Assembly: GCA_031180665.1 (NCBI GenBank)
Contig: JAPSLP010000002.1
Coordinates: 222,694-286,693 of the forward strand
Direction of reading: 5' to 3'
Length of the DNA: 64,000 bases
Source: Cupriavidus sp.
GTDB taxonomy: Bacteria > Pseudomonadota > Gammaproteobacteria > Burkholderiales > Burkholderiaceae
The notes beneath the pieces were generated by a model. The model made no database searches. It was given only the letters and a program-made list of their open reading frames with translations, and was not told where the DNA came from. Within the stretch, counting starts at the first letter, position 1. Every line of letters begins with the position of its first letter. This document shows positions 1-7,807 of the stretch, one piece after another. The position numbers were made by a program, and so were the translations under genes.

Positions 1-938
1 ATGGCCGCCTCGGGCCAATGACCGATCAGCAGCGCGCCGGTCACCGCGATGCTCATCAGCGCGTTGATATTCAGATTGCGATTGCGCAGCGCGATCCAGC
101 CCTTGCGATAGGTACCCAGGCCCGCCAGCGCGATGGCGGCCAGCGCGCAGGCGGCGGGCAGCCATGGCGTCGCCACCGAGAACCATTCCGCCAGCTCGGC
201 GGCCAGCGCGGCGACACCGCCCAGCGCCAGCGGCCACCACGGCGTGGCCGGCGCCGGCGCGGCCTGTGCCGTGGACGGCGAGGCGTCCCCTTCGACCGCC
301 AGGGTCTCGGCCTGCATGCCGACGCTGGCGATCGCCGCCACCAGCGGCTGCTCGGAATCGAGTGTGTGATGCACGGTGAGGATCCGCTGCATCAGGTTGA
401 ATTGCAGTCCCGCCACGCCCGGCATGCCGCCCAGCTTGCCGCGCAGCAGCGCCTCCTCGGTCGGGCAGTCCATGGCCTCGATGCGAAAGCGCGCGGTGCG
501 GGCGCCGGCCGGCGCCGCGGTTTCGCTCGGCGGGTACGGCATCGCCAGGGTGCCGCAGGCGCTGCCGCAGCATGCGGAAGGCGGGGTGGGAGACGCGGCG
601 GGCGCGGCTTGGCAGCAGTCCGCGGGGCGATCATCGCGGCCGCCTTCGTGATCGTGATCGTGACCGTGACCGTGACCGTGACCGTGACCGTGACCGTGAC
701 CGTGACCGTGACCGTGATCGTGATCGTGATCGTGATCGTGGCCGTGGCCGTGGCCGTGACCGTGACCGTGATCGTGATCGTGGCCGTGGGTGTGGCCGTG
801 GGTGTGGCCGTGGGTGTGGCCGGGGGGGTGGCCGGGGGCCTGGCCACCCTCACGCGCGGGCTCGCAGCAACTGCCGGCTTTCGCGTCGCAGCAGGAGGCA
901 GGGGTGGAGGACGGGTCTTGCGGCGAGAGTCTGGCCAT
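1..938 (-). CDS. Heavy-metal (Zn/Cd/Pb) P-type ATPase, N-terminal part; runs off the left edge
   Basis: Reading leftwards, the N-terminus starts MARLSPQDPSSTPASCCDAK, with Cys pairs (CCDAK, SCCEP, and later DCCQ, ACCGSACG) around about 29 alternating His-X dipeptides (residues about 41-97). A heavy-metal-associated domain follows, with the metal motif MDCPTEE near residue 157 (preceded by RFRIEA), as in ZntA/CadA pumps. Membrane segments follow (for example WWPLALGGVAALAAELAEWF), and the fragment ends in NALMSIAVTGALLIGHWPEAA; the phosphorylation and ATP-binding domains lie outside the window. Expected role is ATP-driven export of divalent soft metals across the inner membrane. ATGs at 971 and 962 are in frame, but 971 overlaps the promoter -10, so 938 (or 962) is preferred. 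Family assignment is firm; metal specificity is inference. Confidence 0.88.
   Translation of the reverse strand, partial: MARLSPQDPSSTPASCCDAKAGSCCEPAREGGQAPGHPPGHTHGHTHGHTHGHDHDHGHGHGHGHGHDHDHDHDHGHGHGHGHGHGHGHGHGHDHDHEGGRDDRPADCCQAAPAASPTPPSACCGSACGTLAMPYPPSETAAPAGARTARFRIEAMDCPTEEALLRGKLGGMPGVAGLQFNLMQRILTVHHTLDSEQPLVAAIASVGMQAETLAVEGDASPSTAQAAPAPATPWWPLALGGVAALAAELAEWFSVATPWLPAACALAAIALAGLGTYRKGWIALRNRNLNINALMSIAVTGALLIGHWPEAA
648..821. repeat. Hexanucleotide tandem repeat encoding the His-X tract
   Basis: An uninterrupted 6-bp periodicity (GTGACC/GTGATC/GTGGCC/GTGGGT variants) gives His at every second codon on the minus strand, about 29 His in a row. It lies inside the ATPase gene between the first Cys pairs and the HMA domain. 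Such DNA is prone to slippage, so copy number probably varies between strains. The long plus-strand ORFs over this stretch are by-products of the repeat. Confidence 0.9.
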
Positions 939-969
939 CGACGGTTCCGTGGGCAGTGGCATGGGTCGC

Positions 970-1000
970 ATTGAACAGCCTGTAGCCGCTACAGGGTCAA
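970..1000 (-). promoter_or_regulatory. MerR-family (ZntR/CadR/PbrR-type) metal-responsive promoter/operator
   Basis: On the minus strand, TTGACC (995-1000) and TTCAAT (970-975) are separated by 19 bp, the overlong spacer typical of MerR-activated promoters. The spacer holds an almost perfect inverted repeat, ACCCTGTAG..CTACAGGCT (977-997), like known ZntR/CadR/PbrR boxes. It directly precedes the metal ATPase. No merR-type regulator gene is in the window, so the regulator must be encoded elsewhere. Confidence 0.8.
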
Positions 1001-1104
1001 GCCACCCTACCCCCGGCGCGGTCAATTCCGCAAGTCGGCGCCTCATGCCGTGCTTCGTGGCGCGCCTTCCCGCGCCGGCAGTCCTTCCGCTCAATGCCCT
1101 CGGC

Positions 1105-1536
1105 TCAATGCGTCACGTTGACCATCCAGCTCAGCCCGAAGCGGTCCTGCAGCATGCCGAAGCCCTCGGACCAGAAGGTCTTCTGCATCGGCATCATCAC
1201 GCGGCCCCCCTCGGACAGCGCGTCGAACCACTGGCGCGCCTGGTCCAGCGAAGGCGCGACGATCGACAGGCTGAAGCCGGCGAAGGCCTCGGGCGGCGCG
1301 CCCGGCATGCCGTCGGACGCCAGGATCTCGCTCTGGCCGACCGTCACGCTCGCATGCATGACCTTGTCATCCCAGCCCGCGGGCAGCGGCGGCTGGCCGT
1401 CGCCGGCCTCGCCGTCCTCGGCCGGCATCTCGTTGAAGCGCATCATCATGTTGACCTTGGCGCCGAGCGCCTTGCCGTAGAAGGCCAGCGCCTCCTCGCA
1501 ACGCCCACCGAAATAGAGATAAGGCTGTATCTGCAT
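1105..1536 (-). CDS. VOC-family (PhnB/glyoxalase-like) protein
   Basis: The 143-residue protein begins MQIQPYLYFGGRCEEALAFY, the typical start of PhnB-type vicinal-oxygen-chelate proteins, and ends with the conserved W-S-EGFGMLQDRFGLSWMVN block of that subfamily. This length is usual for single-module VOC proteins that dimerise to build a metal site. Members include glyoxalases and resistance proteins, but the PhnB/YjdN-like branch is mostly uncharacterised, so no substrate is assigned. It stands alone, in the same direction as the metal ATPase, with 130 bp between its stop codon and that gene's promoter. Confidence 0.85.
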   Translation of the reverse strand: MQIQPYLYFGGRCEEALAFYGKALGAKVNMMMRFNEMPAEDGEAGDGQPPLPAGWDDKVMHASVTVGQSEILASDGMPGAPPEAFAGFSLSIVAPSLDQARQWFDALSEGGRVMMPMQKTFWSEGFGMLQDRFGLSWMVNVTH

Positions 1537-1823
1537 GTCCGTCTCCTGGGTCGATCGTGTCGATGAATGGGATGGCGGCGCCGGAGCAATCGCGCCGGCG
1601 CGGGCCCGCGGCGGTACCGCAAGGGCGCAGTCATTATGCGCCGCGGCACCGCTGCGACCCGCTGCCTTGCAGCTTTGTCATGTTGCCGTCAGGGTCGTGT
1701 CCGAGGACCTGCGGTTACAATGCGGCCTGACCGTCAGCGTGGCAGCCGCCGCCGTGCCTGCCGCGCACCTTCGACACGGACCTTCCCGCTCTTCCAACCT
1801 GTTCTCCACTCGCCGATCCGCTC

Positions 1824-2252
1824 GTGAACCGTCTGCCGCAACGCCTCCTGCTGTCTGTCGCCATGCTCGCCCTGCCGCTGCCGGGGATCGCGGGCATCGG
1901 CGCAATCGCCGGCACGGCAAAGCCGACCTGCGGCGCGGTGCAGACCACTGCCGCCACGCCGCTGATGAGCCGGCATGCGGCGCTGAAGCTGCAGGCCGAA
2001 GCGGAACTGCTGGGGCACGACCAGGCTGGCTGCAAGAGGGCGGACAAGGAGCGGGACGCCGACGACGATGCCGCCCAGAGCGAAGAGCGCCACGCGCGGC
2101 ATCCCGGTGCCGCAGCCATGTGCCCGATCGCCGCGGTGCTGCCGGGGCTGGAACTGAGCCAGTATCGCCACATGCCGCCGCGCTCGCCGCTGGGCACGCT
2201 GGCAGGCGCCGCGCCCGACGCGCTGTTTCCGTCCAGCCCGGCTCGCTGCTGA
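1824..2252 (+). CDS. Secreted/periplasmic hypothetical protein
   Basis: This 142-residue ORF has a GTG start and an N-terminal signal-peptide-like stretch (RLLLSVAMLALPLPGIAGIGAIA). The mature part is Lys/Arg/Asp-rich around residues 70-90 and carries four Cys (CGAV, GCKR, MCPI, C-terminal RC) that could form two disulfides. Third positions are strongly GC-biased, supporting translation in this frame rather than the antisense frames. No family is recognised and no clear Shine-Dalgarno precedes the GTG, so the exact start is uncertain. The 287 bp upstream contain no recognised gene. Confidence 0.5.
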   Translation: MNRLPQRLLLSVAMLALPLPGIAGIGAIAGTAKPTCGAVQTTAATPLMSRHAALKLQAEAELLGHDQAGCKRADKERDADDDAAQSEERHARHPGAAAMCPIAAVLPGLELSQYRHMPPRSPLGTLAGAAPDALFPSSPARC

Positions 2253-2304
2253 GCGCCGCGCGGGGCCCGCGGTCCGGGTGGCCGCGGCCTGGATTTCGCG
2301 CGAT

Positions 2305-2712
2305 TCAGCTGACCCGATAGAACTCGGGCGTCTGGCCCGCATTGACGGCGCGCTGCAGCCAGTCGGGCATCTCGCCGGTGCCATCCCAGCACTGGCCCAA
2401 GGCATTGCGATAGAGCACGCCGGCACGCTGAGGCGGCGCGGATTCGTTCGCGTCCGAAACTGCGGTCGCGGCTGCGCTCGAGGGTGTGGGGCGGATTGCC
2501 GATGGGGTTGTGGATGGGGTCGCCGAGGCCGGCAGATCGGCGGACGCGGGGCCCGATGCCGGCGCGTCGGCCGCGGCGCGGCCGCGTCTGGTCCGGCTGC
2601 TGCCGGAGAAACATCCGGCCGCGACCAGATCGTCCAGCGACAGGCCGTAGCGATCCATCTGCGCGCGCACCCAGGCGGCCGCGGCTAGTCGGGCTTCATC
2701 GAACTCGGACAT
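2305..2712 (-). CDS. H-NS-family DNA-binding protein with long Ala/Pro/Ser linker
   Basis: The C-terminus (YRNALGQCWDGTGEMPDWLQ, then RAVNAGQTPEFYRV) matches the AT-hook-like DNA-binding module of beta-proteobacterial H-NS proteins, where a Y-R-N/D...W-G-G...P-W-L pattern is diagnostic. The N-terminus (about 35 residues, SEFDEARLAAAAWVRAQMDR) would be the oligomerisation helix. The two are joined by about 60 residues of low-complexity Ala/Pro/Ser/Thr, longer than in most family members. The start at 2712 is preferred over 2727 because it gives the usual MSEF-like beginning. Likely a nucleoid protein or xenogeneic silencer; targets unknown. It is divergent from the antiporter gene. Confidence 0.72.
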   Translation of the reverse strand: MSEFDEARLAAAAWVRAQMDRYGLSLDDLVAAGCFSGSSRTRRGRAAADAPASGPASADLPASATPSTTPSAIRPTPSSAAATAVSDANESAPPQRAGVLYRNALGQCWDGTGEMPDWLQRAVNAGQTPEFYRVS

Positions 2713-2978
2713 GGCGTTTTCGTGCACGCTGTCGACCCGGTGCGGCCGACAGGCTAGGAGGACAACAGAAGGACCCGGCGGTGCCGGTCGAACACCGCGA
2801 TTCTACAGGCTCGGCGCCGGTACGCCCCGCCGCCGCGGCAAAACCTTGAATTGCGCCACGCCTTCGCGCTAAGGTCGAGCCTCTCTTTCGCCGCAAGCCA
2901 GGACCCCTCCGTGTTTTCGCCGCTCCCTTTCCCACCTGCCCGCCGACGGCATGCTGCGCGCGCCTGGAGCGCCCGCCC

Positions 2979-5186
2979 GTGAACATCATCGTCGACGTAC
3001 TGATCCTGCTCGGCGCGCTGCTGGCCATCGTGGCAGTGGTGCAGGTCGCCGCGGCCAGGCTGCGGCTTCCCGAATCGACGCTGCTGTCGGCCATCGGCAT
3101 CGCCATCGGTGCCGGCTACGTGGCCATCGACGCCACGCTGCCCGAGTTCGCCGAGCATTTCCTGCACCCGCTGATCGATCCGTCGCTGGCGCCGGAAGCC
3201 TATCTGTGGATCTTCCTGCCGCCGCTGCTGTTTCATGCGGCCCTGACCGCCGATGTACGCAGCATGCTGCCGGACGCGGCACCGATCCTGCTGCTGGCCG
3301 TGGTGGCGGTGGTTGTCGCCACCGGCGTGATCGGCGTGGTCACCGCGGCGGCCAGCGGCATGAACCTCGTGGTCTGCCTGCTGCTCGGCGCGGTGGTGGC
3401 GACCACCGACCCGGCCGCGGTGATCGCGATCTTTCGCGATGTCGGCGCGCCGGCGCGGCTGATCCGGCTGGTCGAGGGCGAGAGCCTGCTCAACGACGCC
3501 GCCGCGATCGCGCTGGTCGGCGTGCTGATCGCGATGCTGACCGGCCACGGTGCCGAAGCGACGCTCGCCGCAGGCCTGACCGAGCTGGCCTGGGCCTTCG
3601 GCGGCGGCATGGTGTGCGGGCTGATCGCAGGCCGGCTGCTGGCCGAGCTGCTGCCCGCGCTGGCCGGCCTCGCGGTGGCCGAGGCCGCGCTGACACTGGC
3701 GCTGCCCTATCCGCTCTATCTGCTGGCCGAACAGCTGCTGCATGTGTCGGGCGTGGTCGCGGTGGTCTGCGCCGGGCTCACGCTCGGCGCGCTCGGCCCG
3801 ACCCGGCTGAATCCGCCGAACTGGCGGCACCTGCGCATGATCTGGGAACAGTTCGCCGGCATCGCGGGCGCGGTGGTCTTCCTGTTGGCCGCGGTGCGGG
3901 TGCCGGCGTTGCTGCAGGGCGTCACGCCGCATCACGGCTGGCTGTTGCTGGCACTGGTCGCGGCCGCGCTGCTGGCCCGCCTGGCGACGCTGTTCGGCCT
4001 GCTGCCGGTGCTGACCTGGCTGCGGCTTTCCGCGCCGATCGATTCGGCGTACAAGCTGGCGATCGCCTGGGGCGGGCTGCGCGGCGCGGTCACGCTGGTG
4101 CTGGCGCTGGGCATCGCCGAGAACCGCGCGCTGCCGCTGGAAACGCGCCATTTCGTCGCGATCCTCGCAACCGGGTTCGTGCTGGTCAGCCTGCTGGTCA
4201 ACGGCACCACGCTGCGCTGGCTGATCCGCCGGCTGGAACTGGACACGCTGTCGCCGCAGGAACTGGCGCTGCAGCGCCAGGCGATCCGGCTGTCGACCGA
4301 GGAGGTCGAGAGCGCGCTCGATCGCCTGGCCGACAGCTTTGGCCTGCCGCCGTCGGCCGCGCGCGAGGTCGCCGCCCATTACCGGCGCGACATCGAACTG
4401 GGCTCGGCCGATTTCGATTTCGACAGCGCGCTGTCCGAACGCGCGCGGCTCTCGATCGGCCTGGTCACGCTGGCCACGCGCGAGAGCGAGCTGATTCCCG
4501 AGTACGGCAACGGCGTGGTGTCGGTCGCCAATCTCGACGCGATGATGCGCAACACCGCGCAGATGATCGACGCCGCGCGCGAACAGGGCCGCATCGGCTA
4601 CAACCGCGCCGCGCGCCACATCCTCGACTACCAGAAGAGCTTTCGCATCGCGCTGTTCCTGCATCGGCGCCTGTCGATCGACCGGCCGCTGGCGCGGGTG
4701 CTGGCCGACCGCTTCGAGCTGATGATCGTGCGCCAGACCGTGCTGCAGCGGCTGCGGCAATACAACCGCGCGATGCTCTCGCCGGTGTTCGGCGCGCGCA
4801 TGGCGAGCGTGCTCGACGGCGTGCTCGAGGACCGCTTCCACGCCGCCGAACAGGCGCTGCAGCAAATGCGCGAGGAGTTCGGCAGCTACACCGTCGCGCT
4901 GGAAAAACGGATGCTGATGCTGTTCGCGCTGCGCAAGGGCCAGCACGAACTGCAGGCGATGCGCGAGGAGAACGTGATCTCGCGCGAGGCCTACAACCAG
5001 ATCGCGCGGGCCATCCGGCAGGCGTGGGAGGCGAACCTGGCGCGGCCGCCGTTGCGGGGCAGCTTCGGCGATGGCGCGCGCACGCGAGCGCCGCCCGCCA
5101 CGGTGCCGACGCCGCGCGCGCCGGGAGAGGTCGCGGCGGCCGATCTGGACGGCGATGCGGGTTCATCGCCCATCGACGGGCGGTAG
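2979..5186 (+). CDS. Na+/H+ antiporter, CPA1 (NhaP) type
   Basis: The 735-residue inner-membrane protein has about 12 hydrophobic segments in the first 420 residues. It carries the CPA1 signatures FLPPLLFHAAL near residue 88, ATTDPAAVIAIFRDVGAPARL with the ion-binding Asp near residue 148, and EGESLLNDAAAIAL. About 310 hydrophilic residues follow, forming a cytosolic regulatory tail. It exchanges Na+ (or K+) for H+ for pH and salt homeostasis; cation preference cannot be read here. The start is GTG at 2979; a longer ORF in another frame over the same DNA is a high-GC shadow. The last 60 residues are low-complexity. Confidence 0.88.
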   Translation: MNIIVDVLILLGALLAIVAVVQVAAARLRLPESTLLSAIGIAIGAGYVAIDATLPEFAEHFLHPLIDPSLAPEAYLWIFLPPLLFHAALTADVRSMLPDAAPILLLAVVAVVVATGVIGVVTAAASGMNLVVCLLLGAVVATTDPAAVIAIFRDVGAPARLIRLVEGESLLNDAAAIALVGVLIAMLTGHGAEATLAAGLTELAWAFGGGMVCGLIAGRLLAELLPALAGLAVAEAALTLALPYPLYLLAEQLLHVSGVVAVVCAGLTLGALGPTRLNPPNWRHLRMIWEQFAGIAGAVVFLLAAVRVPALLQGVTPHHGWLLLALVAAALLARLATLFGLLPVLTWLRLSAPIDSAYKLAIAWGGLRGAVTLVLALGIAENRALPLETRHFVAILATGFVLVSLLVNGTTLRWLIRRLELDTLSPQELALQRQAIRLSTEEVESALDRLADSFGLPPSAAREVAAHYRRDIELGSADFDFDSALSERARLSIGLVTLATRESELIPEYGNGVVSVANLDAMMRNTAQMIDAAREQGRIGYNRAARHILDYQKSFRIALFLHRRLSIDRPLARVLADRFELMIVRQTVLQRLRQYNRAMLSPVFGARMASVLDGVLEDRFHAAEQALQQMREEFGSYTVALEKRMLMLFALRKGQHELQAMREENVISREAYNQIARAIRQAWEANLARPPLRGSFGDGARTRAPPATVPTPRAPGEVAAADLDGDAGSSPIDGR

Positions 5187-5205
5187 GCTTCGCCGAGCGC
5201 TCTGC

Positions 5206-5255
5206 TCCAACCCATCTCCCGCCGGGGCGGGAAAGGGACTGGGGGAGAGGGCAAC
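5206..5255. repeat. Intergenic CTCCCGC..GCGGGA palindromic repeat, copy 1
   Basis: A GC-rich imperfect palindrome (CCCATCTCCCGCC then GGCGGGAAAGGGACTGGGGGAGAGGG) lies just after the antiporter stop. Related CCCTCTCCC..GGGAGAGGG units occur at 6790-6836 and 51118-51265, so this is a dispersed REP-like family rather than a gene-specific terminator. Confidence 0.6.
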
Positions 5256-5383
5256 CCCGCCCCGTATACTCATGACCCTGGCGCGCCGCGCATCCCCCGA
5301 TCCGGCGCCCGACCCCAACGCGCGGCACAGCGCGTCTCACCGATCTTTCCTTCCATCTTCGATAACAACACGGAGTAGCAGTC

Positions 5384-6247
5384 ATGCGTGTCGCATTCCT
5401 CGGCCTTGGCGTCATGGGCTTCCATATGGCGGGTCATCTGGCCGCCAAGGGGCATCAGGTCACGGTCTACAACCGCACCGCGAGCAAGGCCCAGGCCTGG
5501 GTCGAGCTCTTCGGCGGCCAGTCGGCGGCCACGCCCGCGCTGGCCGCGCGCGATGCCGAGCTGGTCTGCAGCTGCGTCGGCAACGACGACGACCTGCGCG
5601 CGGTGCTGACCGGTCCCGACGGGGCCTTCGACGCGGCGCCGGCTGGCTGCATCTTCGTCGACCACACCACGGCCAGCGCCAACGTCGCGCGGGAACTGTA
5701 CGAGCAGGCCGGCGCGCGCGACCTGCATTTCATCGATGCGCCGGTGTCCGGGGGCGAGTCCGGCGCGCAGAATGGCGTGCTGACGGTGATGTGCGGCGGC
5801 GACGAGGCGGTATTCGCGCGCGCCGAGCCGGTGATCTCCGCCTTCGCCCGCGCGGTCACGCGGATCGGCGGCCCGGGCGCCGGGCAGCTCGCCAAGATGG
5901 TCAACCAGATCGCGATCGCCGGCCTGCTCGAAGGGCTGTCCGAGGCGATCGCCTTCGGCCAGCGCGCCGGGCTCGACATGCCGCTGGTGCTGTCGGTGAT
6001 CAGCAAGGGCGCCGCCGGTTCGTGGCAGCTCGAGAACCGCGGGCCGACCATGGTCGAAGGCAAGTTCGACTTCGGTTTCGCGGTCGACTGGATGCGCAAG
6101 GACCTGGGCCTGTGCCTGGACGAGGCCCGCCGCAACGGCGCCACGCTGCCGGTCACCGCGCTGGTCGACCAGTTCTACGCCGAACTGCAGCGCGACGGAG
6201 GCGGCCGCGACGATACCTCGTCGCTGATCCGGCGCCTGCGCCGATAA
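5384..6247 (+). CDS. NAD(P)-dependent beta-hydroxyacid dehydrogenase (3-hydroxyisobutyrate / tartronate-semialdehyde reductase family)
   Basis: The 287-residue protein has the N-terminal Rossmann motif FLGLGVMGFHMAGHLA, the substrate motif FIDAPVSGGESGAQNG, and the catalytic-Lys region GAGQLAKMVNQIAIAGLLEGLSEA. The order and length match 3-hydroxyisobutyrate dehydrogenase, 2-hydroxy-3-oxopropionate reductase (GarR) and GLYR1-type enzymes. The reaction is oxidation of a beta-hydroxyacid, or reduction of the semialdehyde, with NAD(P)+; the exact substrate is not decidable. The gene is isolated, with a 5' leader of about 200 bp after the antiporter. Tartronate semialdehyde is an intermediate of glyoxylate assimilation, so a link to the oxalate genes about 35 kb away is possible but unproven. 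Confidence 0.85.
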   Translation: MRVAFLGLGVMGFHMAGHLAAKGHQVTVYNRTASKAQAWVELFGGQSAATPALAARDAELVCSCVGNDDDLRAVLTGPDGAFDAAPAGCIFVDHTTASANVARELYEQAGARDLHFIDAPVSGGESGAQNGVLTVMCGGDEAVFARAEPVISAFARAVTRIGGPGAGQLAKMVNQIAIAGLLEGLSEAIAFGQRAGLDMPLVLSVISKGAAGSWQLENRGPTMVEGKFDFGFAVDWMRKDLGLCLDEARRNGATLPVTALVDQFYAELQRDGGGRDDTSSLIRRLRR

Positions 6248-6473
6248 CGGTCGGCCCGGGATCGGCACGCGCGCCGTGGTCCGACGCGATGGCGCGTCGT
6301 CCGATTCCTACATGGCTTTCAGCGCCGGACCGGGTGGGAGGCCGTTGGCGCGGGTCTATCGTTGAAGCAACCGGGAGCGGACCCCGAGGCGGCCGGACAG
6401 CGCCAAAGGGTGGCACGGTACTCAAGACCAACGAACAAACCCGCCAGGCTAGCCCTCGGCAAAGGAGCCTCCC

Positions 6474-6632
6474 ATGACTCTAGGCACCATTCTCCTGATC
6501 GTGCTGATCATCCTGTTGATTGGCGCACTGCCTTCGTGGCCCTACAGCAGCGGCTGGGGCTACTGGCCCAGCGGCGGGCTCGGCCTGATCCTGCTGATCG
6601 TGATCGCGCTGGTTGTCATGGGCAGGTTGTAG
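6474..6632 (+). CDS. DUF3309-family small membrane peptide (52 aa)
   Basis: This short gene encodes MTLGTILLIVLIILLIGALP, then SWPYSSGWGYWPSGGLG and a second hydrophobic stretch ILLIVIALVVMGRL. The hydrophobic helix, W/Y/G-rich hinge, second helix layout is that of DUF3309 peptides, common in proteobacteria and of unknown function. A strong AAAGGAG (6461-6467) lies 6 nt before the ATG. A bidirectional terminator follows at 6712. The 226 bp upstream contain no other recognisable gene. Confidence 0.85.
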   Translation: MTLGTILLIVLIILLIGALPSWPYSSGWGYWPSGGLGLILLIVIALVVMGRL

Positions 6633-6711
6633 CGCGTTGCGGCGCCCGCCGCAGCGGTACCGGTAGGCCTGCCCGCCGCCTTGTTTGGGGACAGGGGGCG
6701 ACGGGAAGGTG

Positions 6712-6740
6712 AAAAGGCGGTCGAGAGACCGCCTTTTCTT
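6712..6740. terminator. Bidirectional Rho-independent terminator
   Basis: Perfect 11-bp stem AAAAGGCGGTC / GACCGCCTTTT with GAGA tetraloop and T-rich flank (TTTTCTT) on the plus strand and A-run on the other side. It sits between the convergent DUF3309 gene and the glycosyltransferase operon and could end both transcripts. Confidence 0.9.
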
Positions 6741-6789
6741 ATTGGTCTGATTGGTGCGCCGGTATGCTGCGGTGGATGGCGCGAGCCGG

Positions 6790-6836
6790 TTGCCCTCTCC
6801 CCCGGCCCCTCTCGCGCACCGCGGGAGAGGAGAGCA
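6790..6836. repeat. Intergenic CTCTCCC..GGGAGAGG repeat, copy 2
   Basis: The sequence TGCCCTCTCCCCCGGCCCCT, followed by CTCGCGCACCGCGGGAGAGGAGAG, is closely related to the block at 51118. It lies directly after the stop of the minus-strand glycosyltransferase. Dispersed intergenic palindrome. Confidence 0.6.
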
Positions 6837-6858
6837 AACCGAGGCGGACCCGGTGCGC

Positions 6859-7647
6859 TCAGGCCGCGGGCTTCGTTCCCGCGCTGCCGCGCTCGCCCAG
6901 GCGCCGCAACGCCAGCATCGGCAGCCGCAGCAGGAAGCCGATCACCAGCCGGATATGCATCGAGGTCAGCAGGATGTTGTCGCGCACGTAGTGGAAGTGC
7001 GACACGCCGCCCTCGTCCTCGCGGAAATACCGCACCGGGGTATCGATGTTGATGGGACGCACGCCGCGCCAGCACAGCCGGATCGCGACCTCGGGGTCGA
7101 AGTCCATGCGCCGCATCCAGCGGTTGCCCCGCATCACCGCGCACAGCGGCGCGATCGGATAGACGCGAAAGCCGTACAGCGAATCGCCGATGCCGGCCCA
7201 CAGCGTCTCGAGGTCGGCGAAGACATTGCTCAGGCGCCGTCCGTAAACGCGTGCGCGCGGCGCGCTCTCGTCGAACACCGGCTTGCCCAGCACCATCGCG
7301 TCCGGATTGCGGCGCGACAGCTCCAGCATCTTGCCGATCATCGCGGCCGGATGCTGGCCATCGGAATCCATCGTCAGCGCGTGCGTATAGCCCTCGGCGG
7401 CGGCCTGTTCCAGCCCGTGCAGCACGGCGGCGCCCTTGCCGCGGTTCTTCGGCAGCACCAGCACGCGCAGGCCGGGATCGGCCTCGGCCTGCTGCTGCAG
7501 CCATTCGGTGCTGCCATCGGTACTGCCGTCGACGACGACCCAGACCGGGTTCCATTGGTCTCGCGCCTCGCGCACGACCTCGCGCACCTTGGGGCCAGGG
7601 TTGTAGCTCGGGATGATCACCAGATGCGTGGTCGAACGTTCGGTCAT
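6859..7647 (-). CDS. Family 2 glycosyltransferase of the aryl-polyene-like cluster
   Basis: A GT-A fold glycosyltransferase: LVIIPSYNPGPKVREVVRE near the N-terminus, WVVVDGSTDGSTEWLQ, and the metal/nucleotide-sugar motif MDSDGQHP near residue 100. A C-terminal hydrophobic stretch (LLTSMHIRLVIGFLLRLPML) may be membrane-associated. The start at 7647 has GGAG 9 nt upstream; the open frame extends to 7857 but those residues are low-complexity. It is the third gene of the minus-strand operon after ACP and ketoreductase. In aryl-polyene and xanthomonadin clusters such enzymes are thought to glycosylate the head group; the sugar is unknown. Confidence 0.82.
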   Translation of the reverse strand: MTERSTTHLVIIPSYNPGPKVREVVREARDQWNPVWVVVDGSTDGSTEWLQQQAEADPGLRVLVLPKNRGKGAAVLHGLEQAAAEGYTHALTMDSDGQHPAAMIGKMLELSRRNPDAMVLGKPVFDESAPRARVYGRRLSNVFADLETLWAGIGDSLYGFRVYPIAPLCAVMRGNRWMRRMDFDPEVAIRLCWRGVRPINIDTPVRYFREDEGGVSHFHYVRDNILLTSMHIRLVIGFLLRLPMLALRRLGERGSAGTKPAA

Positions 7648-7807
7648 GCGGCCGTGCTCCATCAATGTGTTGTCCCTGGCCGGCGTGGCGCGCTCCGCGT
7701 CCGTCGGCCCCTGCCTGCGCACTGCTCCTTTCTCCTCGACGCTTGTGCCGTACGGTTGGTTCCTCGGTTCGTTCCCGGGTTCGTTCTCCGGTTCGTTCCT
7801 TTGCGCG

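Noticed and set aside
18..985. Long plus-strand ORFs rich in Val/Thr or Arg/Asp repeats
   Set aside because: They are translations of the His-tract hexamer repeat in other frames; the minus-strand frame gives a coherent HMA/P-type ATPase with a metal promoter.
1715..2614. 299-aa minus-strand ORF over the secreted protein and H-NS gene
   Set aside because: Arg/Ala/Gly-rich shadow without domain; third-position GC bias supports the plus-strand frame at 1824 and the H-NS frame.
2754..4946. 730-aa antisense ORF and 774-aa plus ORF across the antiporter
   Set aside because: Gln/Arg/His- or Arg/Ala-rich high-GC shadows; the 735-aa frame has clear CPA1 motifs and membrane helices.
5206..6836. Treating the CTCCC..GGGAG blocks as ordinary terminators
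   Set aside because: They lack T-runs and recur as similar sequences near 51 kb, so they are better described as dispersed palindromic repeats.
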